The notes under the pieces are model-generated. The model was not told the origin of the DNA. It saw only the letters and a program-made list of their open reading frames with translations, and ran no database searches. Positions 23,862-32,265 of a stretch of 64,000 nucleotides of DNA are shown in pieces. Numbering within the stretch: position 1 is the first letter of the stretch; the number at the start of each line of letters is the position of its first letter. This DNA comes from Enterococcus hulanensis (lineage in GTDB: Bacteria; Bacillota; Bacilli; Lactobacillales; Enterococcaceae), in assembly GCF_005405485.1 (NCBI RefSeq), contig NZ_BJED01000002.1:62001-126000 (forward strand), in the 5' to 3' direction. The translations under genes and the position numbers were made by a program.

Positions 23862-24401
23862 CTATCTCTTATCCGACAAATTGATCCAATAAACTTGAAC
23901 ATCTTTTCCATCATCGTGGCTAAATTCTCTATCCAGAACGCCGCCATTTTTGCGAATGGTTCGCGCAGAAGCTATATTTTCCTTGTAGCAGGCAACCATC
24001 ACTTTTTCAAGGCCCAGTATTTTGCAATAATCTAGTCCTAAACGCAGCATCTCTGAGGCATAGCCTTTTCCACGTTCGCTCGGGCGCACGCCAAAACCAA
24101 TATGACCGCCGAATTCCAGTAAAAATTCGTTCAGTTCATGTCGAATATCGATCGTGCCAATAATTTTTTGATCCTTTTTGCGAATTGCAAGCAGGGTAGT
24201 AGAGACAACCCAATCAGAGGAGACGGTGGCTTTGTCGGACTGTTTGGTCAAATGGCTCAACCAAGCGCTGTAACTTTCCATCTCGGTCAATAATGAGGAG
24301 CCGTGGAGAGAATCCTCGCCAAAGGAAAAATGTTCCTCTATGTAATCTTGGACCACGGCTTCATGACTTTCTTGGGGCTGAATCAAGTGAATTGTTTCCA
24401 T
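23862..24401 (-). CDS. GNAT-family N-acetyltransferase
   Basis: 179 residues. GGHIGFGVRPSERGKGYASEMLRLGLDYC holds the acetyl-CoA binding motif A (R/Q-x-x-G-x-G/A: RGKGYA), followed by KVMVACYKENIASARTIRKNGG, typical of motif B in the RimJ/RimL-like group. The substrate is unknown. AGAGGTG lies before ATG at 24401; an in-frame GTG 9 nt earlier overlaps that site. Monocistronic. Confidence 0.88.
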   Translation of the reverse strand: METIHLIQPQESHEAVVQDYIEEHFSFGEDSLHGSSLLTEMESYSAWLSHLTKQSDKATVSSDWVVSTTLLAIRKKDQKIIGTIDIRHELNEFLLEFGGHIGFGVRPSERGKGYASEMLRLGLDYCKILGLEKVMVACYKENIASARTIRKNGGVLDREFSHDDGKDVQVYWINLSDKR

Positions 24402-24600
24402 GAGCTTCACCTCTTTGACTTTATTTGTTGCTAGTGTAGCATGCTTCAGGTTTAAATGGACCGCAGATTAAGTAAATAACAATGCTAATTATTCAGATTA
24501 ACATCAATAAAAGCGACCTCACTATTAAATACGAAATTGATAGCGATATTATTTTTTTGTTTATTCGTGATATAATTTAGAAAAAAGTGAGGGGGATATT

Positions 24601-25392
24601 ATGAAAAAGGTGACATTGCTACTTTTGGTGGTCAGTACTTTTTTATTGGCTTCGTGCGGAAGCAACAAAAGCGAAACCAATGATGCTGGAAAGGATCAGA
24701 CGAGCACCAGCAGTAAAGCCAAAACCAATAATTCGACAGATGGAGGCAAGTTCAAAACATCCGACGGGAAAACGGCTTTAGTTTTTAGTACAGGCGAAGT
24801 CAAAAAAGGCGGCTTTCCTGGTGAAAAAACTGCGGTGGGAGATTATAAGCAGTATATGCACTTCAATGTAGACAGTTCGATGGACTGTGAAATGTACGGA
24901 TATATTGGGGAGTCGTACGGTTCATTAAAAGAATGGTCTGATTCACCGGATACAACAGTAAAGGATTTGACCATTGCCGAAAAAGCGCTTCCTTGTTTCT
25001 ACTGGCTAAAGGACAATGATGATCGGGAAATCGCGTATCACCTTTATGATGAGGCACTTGAAGAAAAATACGCAAAAGAGTATGAAGAAGACGAAAGCTT
25101 GTATATTTATATGCAGCCTGTTCCGGCACTCAACCAATTAGCGGAAGAAATGACAGAGCTGGAGAGTTCAGAAGCAAAAGACGTCACCCAAAAAACTGGT
25201 GAAGCGGAGGGCTATAAGTATACTTATGTGACTTATCATTATGACGAAGATGCCGCCGACACAACATTCTATGTCATTTATGAGTTGAGCGACACTGTCA
25301 GATTCAGCTATCGGATCATGGAGACTGGAGCAGATTTTGATCCATTGACCGAAGTGGAGAATACTGCTAAAAATGTTAAACTTGACGATTAA
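24601..25392 (+). CDS. Lipoprotein of unknown function
   Basis: 263 residues with a lipoprotein signal peptide ending in LLASC (lipid-modified Cys19), a Ser/Thr/Asn/Lys-rich linker to about residue 55 and an acidic globular domain with many Tyr and Asp (MQPVPALNQLAEEM, VTYHYDEDAADTTFYVIYE). It is tethered to the outer face of the membrane. GAGGGGG precedes ATG. No transporter genes are adjacent, so it is not an obvious binding protein. Family not recognised. Confidence 0.82.
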   Translation: MKKVTLLLLVVSTFLLASCGSNKSETNDAGKDQTSTSSKAKTNNSTDGGKFKTSDGKTALVFSTGEVKKGGFPGEKTAVGDYKQYMHFNVDSSMDCEMYGYIGESYGSLKEWSDSPDTTVKDLTIAEKALPCFYWLKDNDDREIAYHLYDEALEEKYAKEYEEDESLYIYMQPVPALNQLAEEMTELESSEAKDVTQKTGEAEGYKYTYVTYHYDEDAADTTFYVIYELSDTVRFSYRIMETGADFDPLTEVENTAKNVKLDD

Positions 25393-25403
25393 AATAATTT
25401 CCA

Positions 25404-25453
25404 CAAAAAAAGAAAGAATCCTTTCGTATATACGAAGAGGATTCTTTCTTTTT
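25404..25453. terminator. Terminator shared by convergent genes
   Basis: A long stem AAAAAGAAAGAATCC / GGATTCTTTCTTTTT with an inner CTTCGTATATACGAAG palindrome. It serves the lipoprotein gene and the minus-strand PadR operon. Confidence 0.93.
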
Positions 25454-25619
25454 AATCACCAGTATAAAAGCCGACGATATTGTACCAATGACGGTCATCG
25501 TAGTTCGTACGGTAGCTGTTAGGTGAAAAGCCGGATAGTGCATAACCTAGCAGCAGCAAAAAAATTCCGGCACCAATTAAATACGTAGCGAGTTTGGGTA
25601 TTAAAAGTTTTGATCTCAT
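25452..25619 (-). CDS. Small membrane protein at the end of the PadR operon
   Basis: 55 residues: MRSKLLIPKLATYLIGAGIF then a further hydrophobic stretch, ending in a polar, aromatic tail (SYRTNYDDRHWYN). One transmembrane helix spans about residues 10-30. The ATG overlaps the stop of the DUF1700 gene as ATGA, so translation is coupled; its stop lies on the shared terminator. The overlap and operon position make it a real gene despite its size. It may be a partner of the DUF1700 membrane protein. No family recognised. Confidence 0.75.
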   Translation of the reverse strand: MRSKLLIPKLATYLIGAGIFLLLLGYALSGFSPNSYRTNYDDRHWYNIVGFYTGD

Positions 25620-26200
25620 ACTTGGACCACCTTTCGTTGGAAAATGTTGCGACGAATGACGTTCATCAAGCGGCGATGCATATTCATGAAGACCGCGCTG
25701 AATTTATAGGTCAACCACATACATAACAGACCAAAACCGAATAAGAACATACCGGCACCAAGCTGTGTTACACCCATAAAGAACGAATCGAATAGGACGA
25801 AGGGACTAGTGAACGCAGCTGCGACACCGCCGATGATCGTACCACCAGCCAAACAAGCCCCCGTAAAAGGAATACACCAGATAACGATATCAATACTCAA
25901 AAGAACGAGAAATGCTGCCAACGCCAGACTGCCCCATAACGGGAAGCCTAAAATCAAAAGTGTGATCCATAACCAGTTAAGCCGGCGTGGAACCTTGACC
26001 TCAGTAGGGATACCTGCAGCTTCATAAGCTAACTGCTTGGGATCTCCCAATTTTTTGACGGCGGCTCGCTCTGAGTAACCATCCTCCATCAAATCTAAAA
26101 TCATTTCGTCATAATATTCAATCAAGCGATGGACTTCGCTAGGTCTAACTTCGTAAGCTAAATAATTGCTTAATTCCTTAATAAATTCCACTCGATTCAT
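25616..26200 (-). CDS. DUF1700 (HAAS-domain) membrane protein
   Basis: 194 residues. The N-terminal 60 residues (MNRVEFIKELSNYLAYEVRP... EYYDEMILDLMEDGYSERAAVKKLGDPKQLA) are the HAAS signalling domain. Three to four transmembrane helices follow, with Gly-rich turns, then a basic tail. Such proteins are routinely encoded next to PadR regulators and are thought to belong to envelope-stress responses. Start and stop overlap both neighbours as ATGA, giving a three-gene coupled operon. Confidence 0.92.
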   Translation of the reverse strand: MNRVEFIKELSNYLAYEVRPSEVHRLIEYYDEMILDLMEDGYSERAAVKKLGDPKQLAYEAAGIPTEVKVPRRLNWLWITLLILGFPLWGSLALAAFLVLLSIDIVIWCIPFTGACLAGGTIIGGVAAAFTSPFVLFDSFFMGVTQLGAGMFLFGFGLLCMWLTYKFSAVFMNMHRRLMNVIRRNIFQRKVVQV

Positions 26201-26511
26201 TCTTCAACACTCCTTTTAATATAGTAGTGAACGGCTTCGACATCGTTCCATTCTTTTAAAAACTCTTGAATACTGGCAACACCTAAATCTGTTAAGTGGT
26301 AATACTTTCGCAACCGCCCATTGTGGACTTTAGAATAGGTAGAGACTTTTTTATTTGTCTCCAGCCTTTTTAAGATCGGGTACAGTGTCGATTCGGTAAT
26401 CTCAAGATGTGGATGAATTTCTTTGACGATCTGATAGCCGTAGGAATCGATCTCCACTAATGAGGCCAAAACACAATACTCAATCAAACCTTTCTTCAAT
26501 TGACTATCCAT
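26197..26511 (-). CDS. PadR-family transcriptional repressor
   Basis: 104 residues of the short PadR (PF03551) class: MDSQLKKGLIEYCVLASL, the winged helix with SYGYQIVKEI and ITESTLYPILKRLETNKKV, then the wing GRLRKYYHLTDLG and a C-terminal dimer helix. It probably represses its own operon through the palindrome at 26533-26555. AGAGGTG precedes ATG at 26511; the longer in-frame reading starts inside the operator and is unlikely. Confidence 0.92.
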   Translation of the reverse strand: MDSQLKKGLIEYCVLASLVEIDSYGYQIVKEIHPHLEITESTLYPILKRLETNKKVSTYSKVHNGRLRKYYHLTDLGVASIQEFLKEWNDVEAVHYYIKRSVEE

Positions 26512-26532
26512 CAACAACACCTCTTTATACGT

Positions 26533-26555
26533 TATACTATACATTACATAGTATA
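26533..26555 (-). promoter_or_regulatory. Likely PadR operator
   Basis: Perfect inverted repeat TATACTAT, 7-nt spacer, ATAGTATA, 22 nt before the padR-type start and overlapping possible -10 sequences. PadR boxes are typically such ATAC-containing palindromes. Confidence 0.7.
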
Positions 26556-26611
26556 GAGGAGACTATAGGACTTTAGGCCTATATTTTGTAAAAAACAGTA
26601 TTTGTAAAAAA

Positions 26612-26648
26612 ATTCAAAAAACGGTTTGCCTAATAGGGCAAACCGTTT
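26612..26648 (-). terminator. Terminator of the orphan nuclease gene
   Basis: AAACGGTTTGCC pairs perfectly with GGCAAACCGTTT around a 6-nt loop, followed on the minus strand by a T-rich run. It lies 79 nt after the stop at 26727. Confidence 0.88.
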
Positions 26649-26726
26649 AAGTAAGAGTAACGACACAAACCACTCACTAATTAGCCAACCTAAGCTGTGA
26701 TTTAGTCTCTTAAATTTGATTGTAGG

Positions 26727-27791
26727 TTATAGGAATCTTTCTACAATTTTGGTAATCTCTTTAGCATGATTGTAAATGTCAATTGGGTTTTCTAAATCAT
26801 AAACAGTATGTTGTTCATCATTTAACTCAATTTTCATGCCGACACTATTAAATCTTACACGGAGAACCCAACGACGAATATTGTCATCTAATAAAATATT
26901 GAAATAGCTTCGGTTATCTCTATAAAAAAGTCGATCTAGCGGGATCGTATCTTTTAACACTACTTTACAGATAGTATAGGCCTCCAATTCTTCTGGAGTA
27001 GTTATGATTTCACTATCTTCTTTTTCGGTAGTATCTGATTCAGATTGAATCTCTACATTATCGATAGAAACAGAAGATTTTAAAGCAGCGCTTAGTTTAT
27101 CATTGACTTTTTCTGAAATAAACTGATTGAGTCCCTTTTTTATTATAGGTTTAAATTTTTCGAGAATCTGTTTTGTTTTCATTCCATCATAAATCTCATT
27201 TAAAAGGAATTTGATGAAATCCTCGGAGGGTTCATCCAATTCAGTCGATAGATATTCTTTTAGTGAACTTAAGTATTTTAACTCAGCTGCTGAACTAGTA
27301 ATTTTGTCTACATCAAAATTATCTTTATGAAATTTTGCAAGTTCTGGGATTTGATTATCCTTAATTTTTGTAATATCCACTGTTAAAAAGGGAGAAAGAT
27401 CCATTTTGTTCGGTTCATCTAAATCAGTAAAAAACTTATATTCTTGTCCGTTTGTTAAGATTCCAAATTTTGATTCAGTTGTTCCAAAGTATCTAAATAG
27501 TTGAGAATCATGCTTTGTTAATTGCTCGTTAATTGATTTTGCTTCAACTAAGATTGTGGGTTTTCCCTCAAGAACAATAGCGTAGTCAACTTTTTCTCCT
27601 TTTTTTATTCCAACATCAGCAGTGAACTCAGGTACGAATTCTGTCGGATTAAAAAGATCGTATCCCAGGGCAGCAAAAAAAGGCATGATTAAAGAAGTTT
27701 TAGTTGCTTCTTCTGTACCAATGCTATCCTTTAATTCAATTACACGTCTCCCCAATTGTTTCAAATCTTCTTTGAATTTATCCATTTCCAT
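26727..27791 (-). CDS. Orphan HsdR-N-type restriction endonuclease domain protein
   Basis: 354 residues. The N-terminal half is the type I restriction HsdR N-terminal nuclease domain: IMPFFAALGYDLFNPTEFVPEF, then GEKVDYAI (D69), and ILVEAKS with E83 and K85 forming a PD-(D/E)xK site, followed by LFRYFGTTESKFGILTNGQEYKFF. The C-terminal half lacks helicase motifs and ends in a small beta-rich domain. No methylase, specificity subunit or helicase is nearby. The gene looks more AT-rich than its neighbours, which hints at acquisition. AGGAG lies 11 nt before ATG. It may be a defence-type nuclease; this is inference. Confidence 0.85.
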   Translation of the reverse strand: MEMDKFKEDLKQLGRRVIELKDSIGTEEATKTSLIMPFFAALGYDLFNPTEFVPEFTADVGIKKGEKVDYAIVLEGKPTILVEAKSINEQLTKHDSQLFRYFGTTESKFGILTNGQEYKFFTDLDEPNKMDLSPFLTVDITKIKDNQIPELAKFHKDNFDVDKITSSAAELKYLSSLKEYLSTELDEPSEDFIKFLLNEIYDGMKTKQILEKFKPIIKKGLNQFISEKVNDKLSAALKSSVSIDNVEIQSESDTTEKEDSEIITTPEELEAYTICKVVLKDTIPLDRLFYRDNRSYFNILLDDNIRRWVLRVRFNSVGMKIELNDEQHTVYDLENPIDIYNHAKEITKIVERFL

Positions 27792-28044
27792 AAAAAAACA
27801 ACTCCTAACATTATCGATATATACCAATTTTTATATTCAAAACATTACTTAATAAGTTTACCATAGTTTATCTCAACTTAGAAAGCGGATTCATTTTTGT
27901 TTTATAAATAATACAAAGAAGCTGAGAGTTATATTTCTCGCTGAATTAGTGATCAGCTTGGATCAGAAATTGAAGCGCTGCGAGATGACCTAGCTTAAAA
28001 CACTGCTGATCTGGTACACTGTTTCAAAAAGGGAGTGGTGTTAC

Positions 28045-28353
28045 ATGGCAATAAGTAATTCTTTTGAAACCTTCGCGAAGGAAGCACCAGAGTATCAACA
28101 GGCGTTCGATGAGCTGATTCATTCATGGGGAGAAAACAGTGTTTTAGATGACAAAACGCAGCATTTAGCGTATTTGGCAGTCTTGGCAGCAACAGGAAAA
28201 ACGGGCGGACTGCCATTTCATGTGATGCTGGCAAAAAAAGCGGGGGCTACTCGACAAGAAGTGATCAGCACGATCATGATCGGTTTGCCGGCGGTGGGAA
28301 ATGAAGTGATCAATGCACTGCCTGCTGCTTTAGAAGCTTATGACAAAAATTAA
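28045..28353 (+). CDS. Carboxymuconolactone decarboxylase (AhpD-like) family protein
   Basis: 102 residues, all helical. LDDKTQHLAYLAVLAATGKTGGLPFHVMLAKKAGATRQEVISTIMIGLP is the CMD domain layout. The CxxC pair needed for AhpD peroxidase activity is absent (the position reads GGLPFH), so it belongs to the non-redox branch and its reaction is unknown. GGAGTGG lies before ATG. Monocistronic, with its own terminator. Confidence 0.88.
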   Translation: MAISNSFETFAKEAPEYQQAFDELIHSWGENSVLDDKTQHLAYLAVLAATGKTGGLPFHVMLAKKAGATRQEVISTIMIGLPAVGNEVINALPAALEAYDKN

Positions 28354-28391
28354 AAATACTGGAGTGGCTTTCTGCCATTCCAGTATTTTTT
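28353..28391. terminator. Terminator between convergent genes
   Basis: AAAATACTGGAGTGGC pairs with GCCATTCCAGTATTTT around a 5-nt loop. Confidence 0.93.
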
Positions 28392-28761
28392 AGCGCGGAT
28401 CAATTTCTTTTAAGGCTTTTTCCGGGACTTGATACCGAAGAACTTCCTCATAGGATTCTATGTGAGCTCCTTTATTGATAATTTTTAAGTAACGATCTGT
28501 TTTTAATTCAGTGAGGCCCTCAAAGGTGATCCTCCGTGTTTTCCCATTTTTATTCGCGGCCATTTGCTTGTAAGTTGCGGTTCCGTAAACATTTACAGAT
28601 TGCGGCGTTGTTGTTTTTACATAAAGCTCAGTTTTTGGGACTAATGGATTGAATTGATCCAAGACACCAGCGACTTCGCTAGATGAATTTTTTGAATAAA
28701 GCATGGTGCCAAATAATAAAATGATGATAAATGCAATGAATCCAATTATTTTTTTGATCAT
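28390..28761 (-). CDS. YxeA-like (DUF1093) secreted protein
   Basis: 123 residues: an N-terminal hydrophobic anchor or signal (MIKKIIGFIAFIIILLFGTML) and an OB-fold-like domain with ELYVKTTTPQ, YKQMAANKNGKTRRITFEG, LRYQVPEKAL. This agrees with the YxeA/DUF1093 family of small exported proteins of unknown function. An in-frame ATG 15 nt earlier sits directly on AAGGG, so the true start is uncertain. Confidence 0.75.
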   Translation of the reverse strand: MIKKIIGFIAFIIILLFGTMLYSKNSSSEVAGVLDQFNPLVPKTELYVKTTTPQSVNVYGTATYKQMAANKNGKTRRITFEGLTELKTDRYLKIINKGAHIESYEEVLRYQVPEKALKEIDPR

Positions 28762-28879
28762 GAGTCGAATGACCATCCCTTCACACTTGTTGCATTCAGC
28801 TTATCAAGAACGCGTTCTGGGAAAATCGGGCGAGGGACCTATCTGCGCCTAACAAAATTGTCACAAGCTTGGCTGGCTG

Positions 28880-28908
28880 TTGAACTAATTATCCGGAGTG
28901 AGTATACT
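28880..28908 (+). promoter_or_regulatory. Promoter of the transaldolase-like gene
   Basis: TTGAAC, exact 17-nt spacer, TATACT. Just downstream GAAAGCG (28919-28925) gives a weak match to a cre half-site (two mismatches overall), so catabolite control is possible but unproven. Confidence 0.7.
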
Positions 28909-29001
28909 TTATATAGGAAAGAAAGCGTTTTATTTGGTGGGATGTCGGACAAGAACAAATGAAAATGTTGCTGAGGGAACAACCTAGTATAGGAGGAAAA
29001 C

Positions 29002-29652
29002 ATGAAGTTTTTTCTAGATACGGCGAACGTTGAAGAGATCGAACGAATCAATCGGCTGGGCTTGGTAGATGGGGTGACGACGAATCCAACCATTATCGCA
29101 AAAGAGGGCAAGGATTTTGAATCGGTGATCAAAGAAATCTGCGGATTGGTCGCAGGTCCGGTCAGTGCGGAGGTCACATCCTTAGACAGTGAAGGGATGA
29201 TTCGCGAGGCAAGAGAGATCAGTCAATGGGCAGAAAATATCGTAGTCAAAATCCCCATGACAGAGGCGGGGCTTCAGGCAGTCCACACGATTTCAAAAGA
29301 AGGCATTAAAACCAATGTCACGTTGATTTTCTCAGCGGCGCAGGGCTTGATGGCTGCTAAAGCCGGGGCAACATATGTCAGCCCATTCTTAGGCCGATTG
29401 GATGATATAGCATCCGATGGCATCCAGCTGGTAAGTGATTTGCGCGAGATTTTTGATATTTATGCTTTTGATACGGAGATTATCGCGGCGAGTGTTCGTC
29501 ATCTGGGGCATGTAGAAGAAGCGGCGTTGGCAGGTTCGGATATTGCGACGATCCCGGGCAATCTGTTTCCTAAGCTATGGAGCCATCCACTGACGACTAG
29601 CGGGATCGCTCAATTCGAGGCAGATTGGCAGGCATTTCAATCAAAAAAATAA
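29002..29652 (+). CDS. Transaldolase-like / fructose-6-phosphate aldolase family enzyme
   Basis: 216 residues, the short TalC/Fsa class of class I aldolases. [34 protein letters not shown] with the Schiff-base lysine near residue 84, [31 protein letters not shown] and AGSDIATIP are all family signatures. It could act as transaldolase in the pentose phosphate pathway or as a dihydroxyacetone-forming aldolase; sequence reading alone does not separate these. AGGAGG precedes ATG. Confidence 0.93.
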   Translation: MKFFLDTANVEEIERINRLGLVDGVTTNPTIIAKEGKDFESVIKEICGLVAGPVSAEVTSLDSEGMIREAREISQWAENIVVKIPMTEAGLQAVHTISKEGIKTNVTLIFSAAQGLMAAKAGATYVSPFLGRLDDIASDGIQLVSDLREIFDIYAFDTEIIAASVRHLGHVEEAALAGSDIATIPGNLFPKLWSHPLTTSGIAQFEADWQAFQSKK

Positions 29653-29695
29653 TAAAAAATCCGTGAGCAGAAATTCGCTCACGGATTTTTTTTAT
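29653..29695. terminator. Terminator between convergent genes
   Basis: AAAAATCCGTGAGC pairs with GCTCACGGATTTTT around an 8-nt loop. Confidence 0.95.
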
Positions 29696-30705
29696 CTTTT
29701 ACGGTTGCGACGGATCATGATGAAGGCGATCAGCGCTAGAATGATGACACCAGCAACTGTTAGCCAAGTTCTTCTTTCTTCACCAGTTTTTGGTAAGAAG
29801 CCGCCTTTGTCGTCTTTTTTGTTGTCGTCATTTTTCGCGGGTGCTTTGTTTTCAGCACTTTGTGTCGTTGATGTAGATTCTTCTGTGGTAGAAGTTTCGG
29901 TCGTTGTAGAACCTGTTACGCCATTGCGGACATCGTCTTTTTCCGCGTAACGACTGATCCATGCGATAATCCCTGGGAAGAAGTCGCCTTCAGTCCCAAT
30001 CATTTTTTCTTGGATCGGAGAAATGTATTTTAAGACATTTGTCAATTCTTGGTTGCTCATTTGACGAATCGGCATGAACGAACTATTGCTAGGGTAAAGA
30101 GCCGCCAGATAAGCTTGCAGGCTATCAATTTGATCGATCATTTCAAGGGCATTGGTATAATTACTTGGATTGTAATTCAAAATATTTTGGATTTTATCCC
30201 AAGATAAACTGTTGTCTTTGTATAGGGCTTGTAAAATCCGAGCATAACCGCTGACATCTAAACCATACGTATCTGCACTAACTCGTTGGCAAAGGGTCAT
30301 GGCATTTAATAATTGCTGATTTGTGTAGCCATCAACTTCATTTGGCGAGATAATGTTTTTCATGGAATCATCTTTCAACATCTCGCGAATCTTGTCAGGA
30401 TCTTGCACATTGCCAACGGGATCGTTACTTTTTTTCACGCCCGTTTCTTTTTCGATTTGATCTACGGTTTTATCTTGCGCTTTCTGAATATCTTTAACCT
30501 CGCTGTTATCAGTCGCGCTCGCAACAGTGGAGTTGACAGTTCCGCTGGATTCAATCGTGCCACTGTTTACCGTTGGACTTTCAATGGATGCTGTTTGTTC
30601 AGTCGCAGCGGCAGGCGCGTTGTCTGCTGTCGAGCTTTCAGTTTCGGCGTTCGCACCGATGGGGAATAGCATGATTAGTGATAAAGCAAATAGTGTTTTT
30701 TTCAA
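29692..30705 (-). CDS. LPKTG cell-wall-anchored surface protein
   Basis: 337 residues. Signal peptide MKKTLFALSLIMLFPIGANA, a Ser/Thr/Ala-rich low-complexity region (about 21-75), a helical globular domain (about 80-270), a Thr/Ser/Glu-rich wall-spanning linker, then LPKTGEE, a hydrophobic helix and RRNRKR. It is therefore a sortase substrate attached to peptidoglycan. The start is TTG, 8 nt after AAGGAG; the in-frame GTG upstream overlaps that site. The globular domain is not recognised, so its role (adhesin or other) is open. Confidence 0.9.
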   Translation of the reverse strand: MKKTLFALSLIMLFPIGANAETESSTADNAPAAATEQTASIESPTVNSGTIESSGTVNSTVASATDNSEVKDIQKAQDKTVDQIEKETGVKKSNDPVGNVQDPDKIREMLKDDSMKNIISPNEVDGYTNQQLLNAMTLCQRVSADTYGLDVSGYARILQALYKDNSLSWDKIQNILNYNPSNYTNALEMIDQIDSLQAYLAALYPSNSSFMPIRQMSNQELTNVLKYISPIQEKMIGTEGDFFPGIIAWISRYAEKDDVRNGVTGSTTTETSTTEESTSTTQSAENKAPAKNDDNKKDDKGGFLPKTGEERRTWLTVAGVIILALIAFIMIRRNRKR

Positions 30706-30852
30706 AGATCTCACTCCTTATTCAATGTCATTTCCTATGCCAGTCAACTGTCTCTTTCAATCAAGTGGTGTGGCATATTTAATTATTTCGTAACAATATT
30801 GTAACATAAGAAACGTATCTGTAAAGTAAAAGTGTGAAATTTTTTTTGAAAA

Positions 30853-31776
30853 TTATTTCGCCGCGCGATAGCCGGCCTTTTTCGCTTCTTCGATCGTCTT
30901 GAACCAAGCGCGGGGATTAGTAGTCTGATCGTAATATTTACTGTCGGGCAGGTGATAGACACCGCTTTTCGATCCTTTGATCAGGCCTTTGCCGTTGCTG
31001 TCGACATATTCTTTATCGAGAGGAGCTGCCTCTGAGGTGGAAGTCTGTGAAGTCGTTCCAACCGTGCTGGTACCGTCCGCATAATTCAACGTTACGCCAT
31101 TTTGTACGTTAAAAATGTAAACGTTGAACTGAACATCGTCGCTGCCAATCGATTGAGCCATCATATGAACGCCCCGTGCCAATAGTTCATCCCCGCGGAA
31201 AACCGGAACGACGGAATAGCGCACATAGTTCTTAGAGCTCTTTTCTAAGTAATATTTAATATCCATTTCAAAGCGCAGCATTTCCGGACTGTTTAACTGC
31301 CGGGTGCCGGTGATCAAATTTTTCCAGTTGGCATTTTCGCCTGTCAGCTGGTAGCCGATCAAATGGGAGCGATTGAATAAATATTGTCCGTTGATTTTTT
31401 TATTGTGCCAGCCGGTGGGGGTGACACTGGAAATTTCGCCGCGCTTTTCGGTGGGCATCAGCTTTTTATTCAGCAGGGCTTCGGCATCCGTCGCTCGATT
31501 CAGATGATCTAGGTCGCTGTATTTCGCCCACGGGCCATTGGCGGTAGAGAGATCCTCTTTAGAAAAAGTCGGATTATTTTGATTAATCTCGATCGTTTGG
31601 GTGCCTTCATACTCTAGCTTGGCTAAATCCTGTTGGGCCGAGATAACCTGCGATGGTGTTTGGGTTGGTGTACTTTTTGATGATTGGGGTTCTTGAAAAT
31701 AATTTTTTCCGCTGTATACAGCGAAACTAGCTGCCGCAATCATGATCGCAGCAACTAGTTTAGTTTTCTTTGACAA
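30853..31776 (-). CDS. Membrane-anchored DNA/RNA non-specific endonuclease
   Basis: 307 residues. An N-terminal anchor (about 5-22) is followed by a linker and the DNA/RNA non-specific endonuclease domain with PTGWHN and YLFNRSHLIGYQLTGENANWKNLITGTRQLN (the His of NRSHLIG is the expected catalytic base, in the place of DRGH). The C-terminal 45 residues (GKGLIKGSKSGVYHLPDSKY...) form a short domain like that seen in other secreted EndA-type nucleases. It degrades DNA outside the cell, for nutrition or DNA uptake. The TTG start lies 8 nt after AGGAG; the upstream frame overlaps the preceding gene. Confidence 0.9.
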   Translation of the reverse strand: MSKKTKLVAAIMIAAASFAVYSGKNYFQEPQSSKSTPTQTPSQVISAQQDLAKLEYEGTQTIEINQNNPTFSKEDLSTANGPWAKYSDLDHLNRATDAEALLNKKLMPTEKRGEISSVTPTGWHNKKINGQYLFNRSHLIGYQLTGENANWKNLITGTRQLNSPEMLRFEMDIKYYLEKSSKNYVRYSVVPVFRGDELLARGVHMMAQSIGSDDVQFNVYIFNVQNGVTLNYADGTSTVGTTSQTSTSEAAPLDKEYVDSNGKGLIKGSKSGVYHLPDSKYYDQTTNPRAWFKTIEEAKKAGYRAAK

Positions 31777-31810
31777 GGGAATTGCTCCTATTCTTTTAAT
31801 ATCTGCCGCG

Positions 31811-32080
31811 TTATTCCGGCGCGCCGATGATCTTGATATATTCATCAGGATTCATAATTTCAAAATGCTTGGCAACGAGCTGGTTGCGTTTGTTGCGACG
31901 ACCTTCAATGTGGATCATATATTTATTTTCCGGCAGGCGGAAAACATAACTCGATAAATAGCGGTCTTTGATCAAGACTTCGGTCTTATTCTCACCATCA
32001 CTCATAATCAATAATGACATCATGATCGGCTTTTCTTGCAATAAAATCGTTTTTTCTAATAAACCGCGATATTCTTCCAA
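31811..32080 (-). CDS. Small protein co-transcribed with the nuclease
   Basis: 89 residues, mixed alpha/beta, no signal peptide: LEKTILLQEKPIMMSLLIMSDGENKTEVLIKDR... YMIHIEGRRNKRNQLVAKHFEI. The family is not recognised. The TTG start is chosen because AAAGGAAG lies 9 nt upstream. It lies 34 nt before the nuclease gene on the same strand and could be an accessory or inhibitor, but no evidence beyond position supports that. Confidence 0.6.
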   Translation of the reverse strand: MEEYRGLLEKTILLQEKPIMMSLLIMSDGENKTEVLIKDRYLSSYVFRLPENKYMIHIEGRRNKRNQLVAKHFEIMNPDEYIKIIGAPE

Positions 32081-32265
32081 AAAATCACTTCCTTTTATAA
32101 AATCATTCACTTAATTTTAGCATTTTTACGCAATTAATGCTCTGATAATGAAATAGCGGCTAAATTGAGCAAACTACTGGAGCAGTTCGTTTCAAATTTT
32201 TTGAAATGAACTGTTCTTTTTCATGACGTTTGTGATGCCTTATACTAAATTCAGGAGGAAAGCTT

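Noticed and set aside
27940-27998. Short frame reading QLGSEIEALRDDLA, like the end of a coiled-coil gene
   Set aside because: Only about 17 codons without an upstream continuation; cannot be told from chance.
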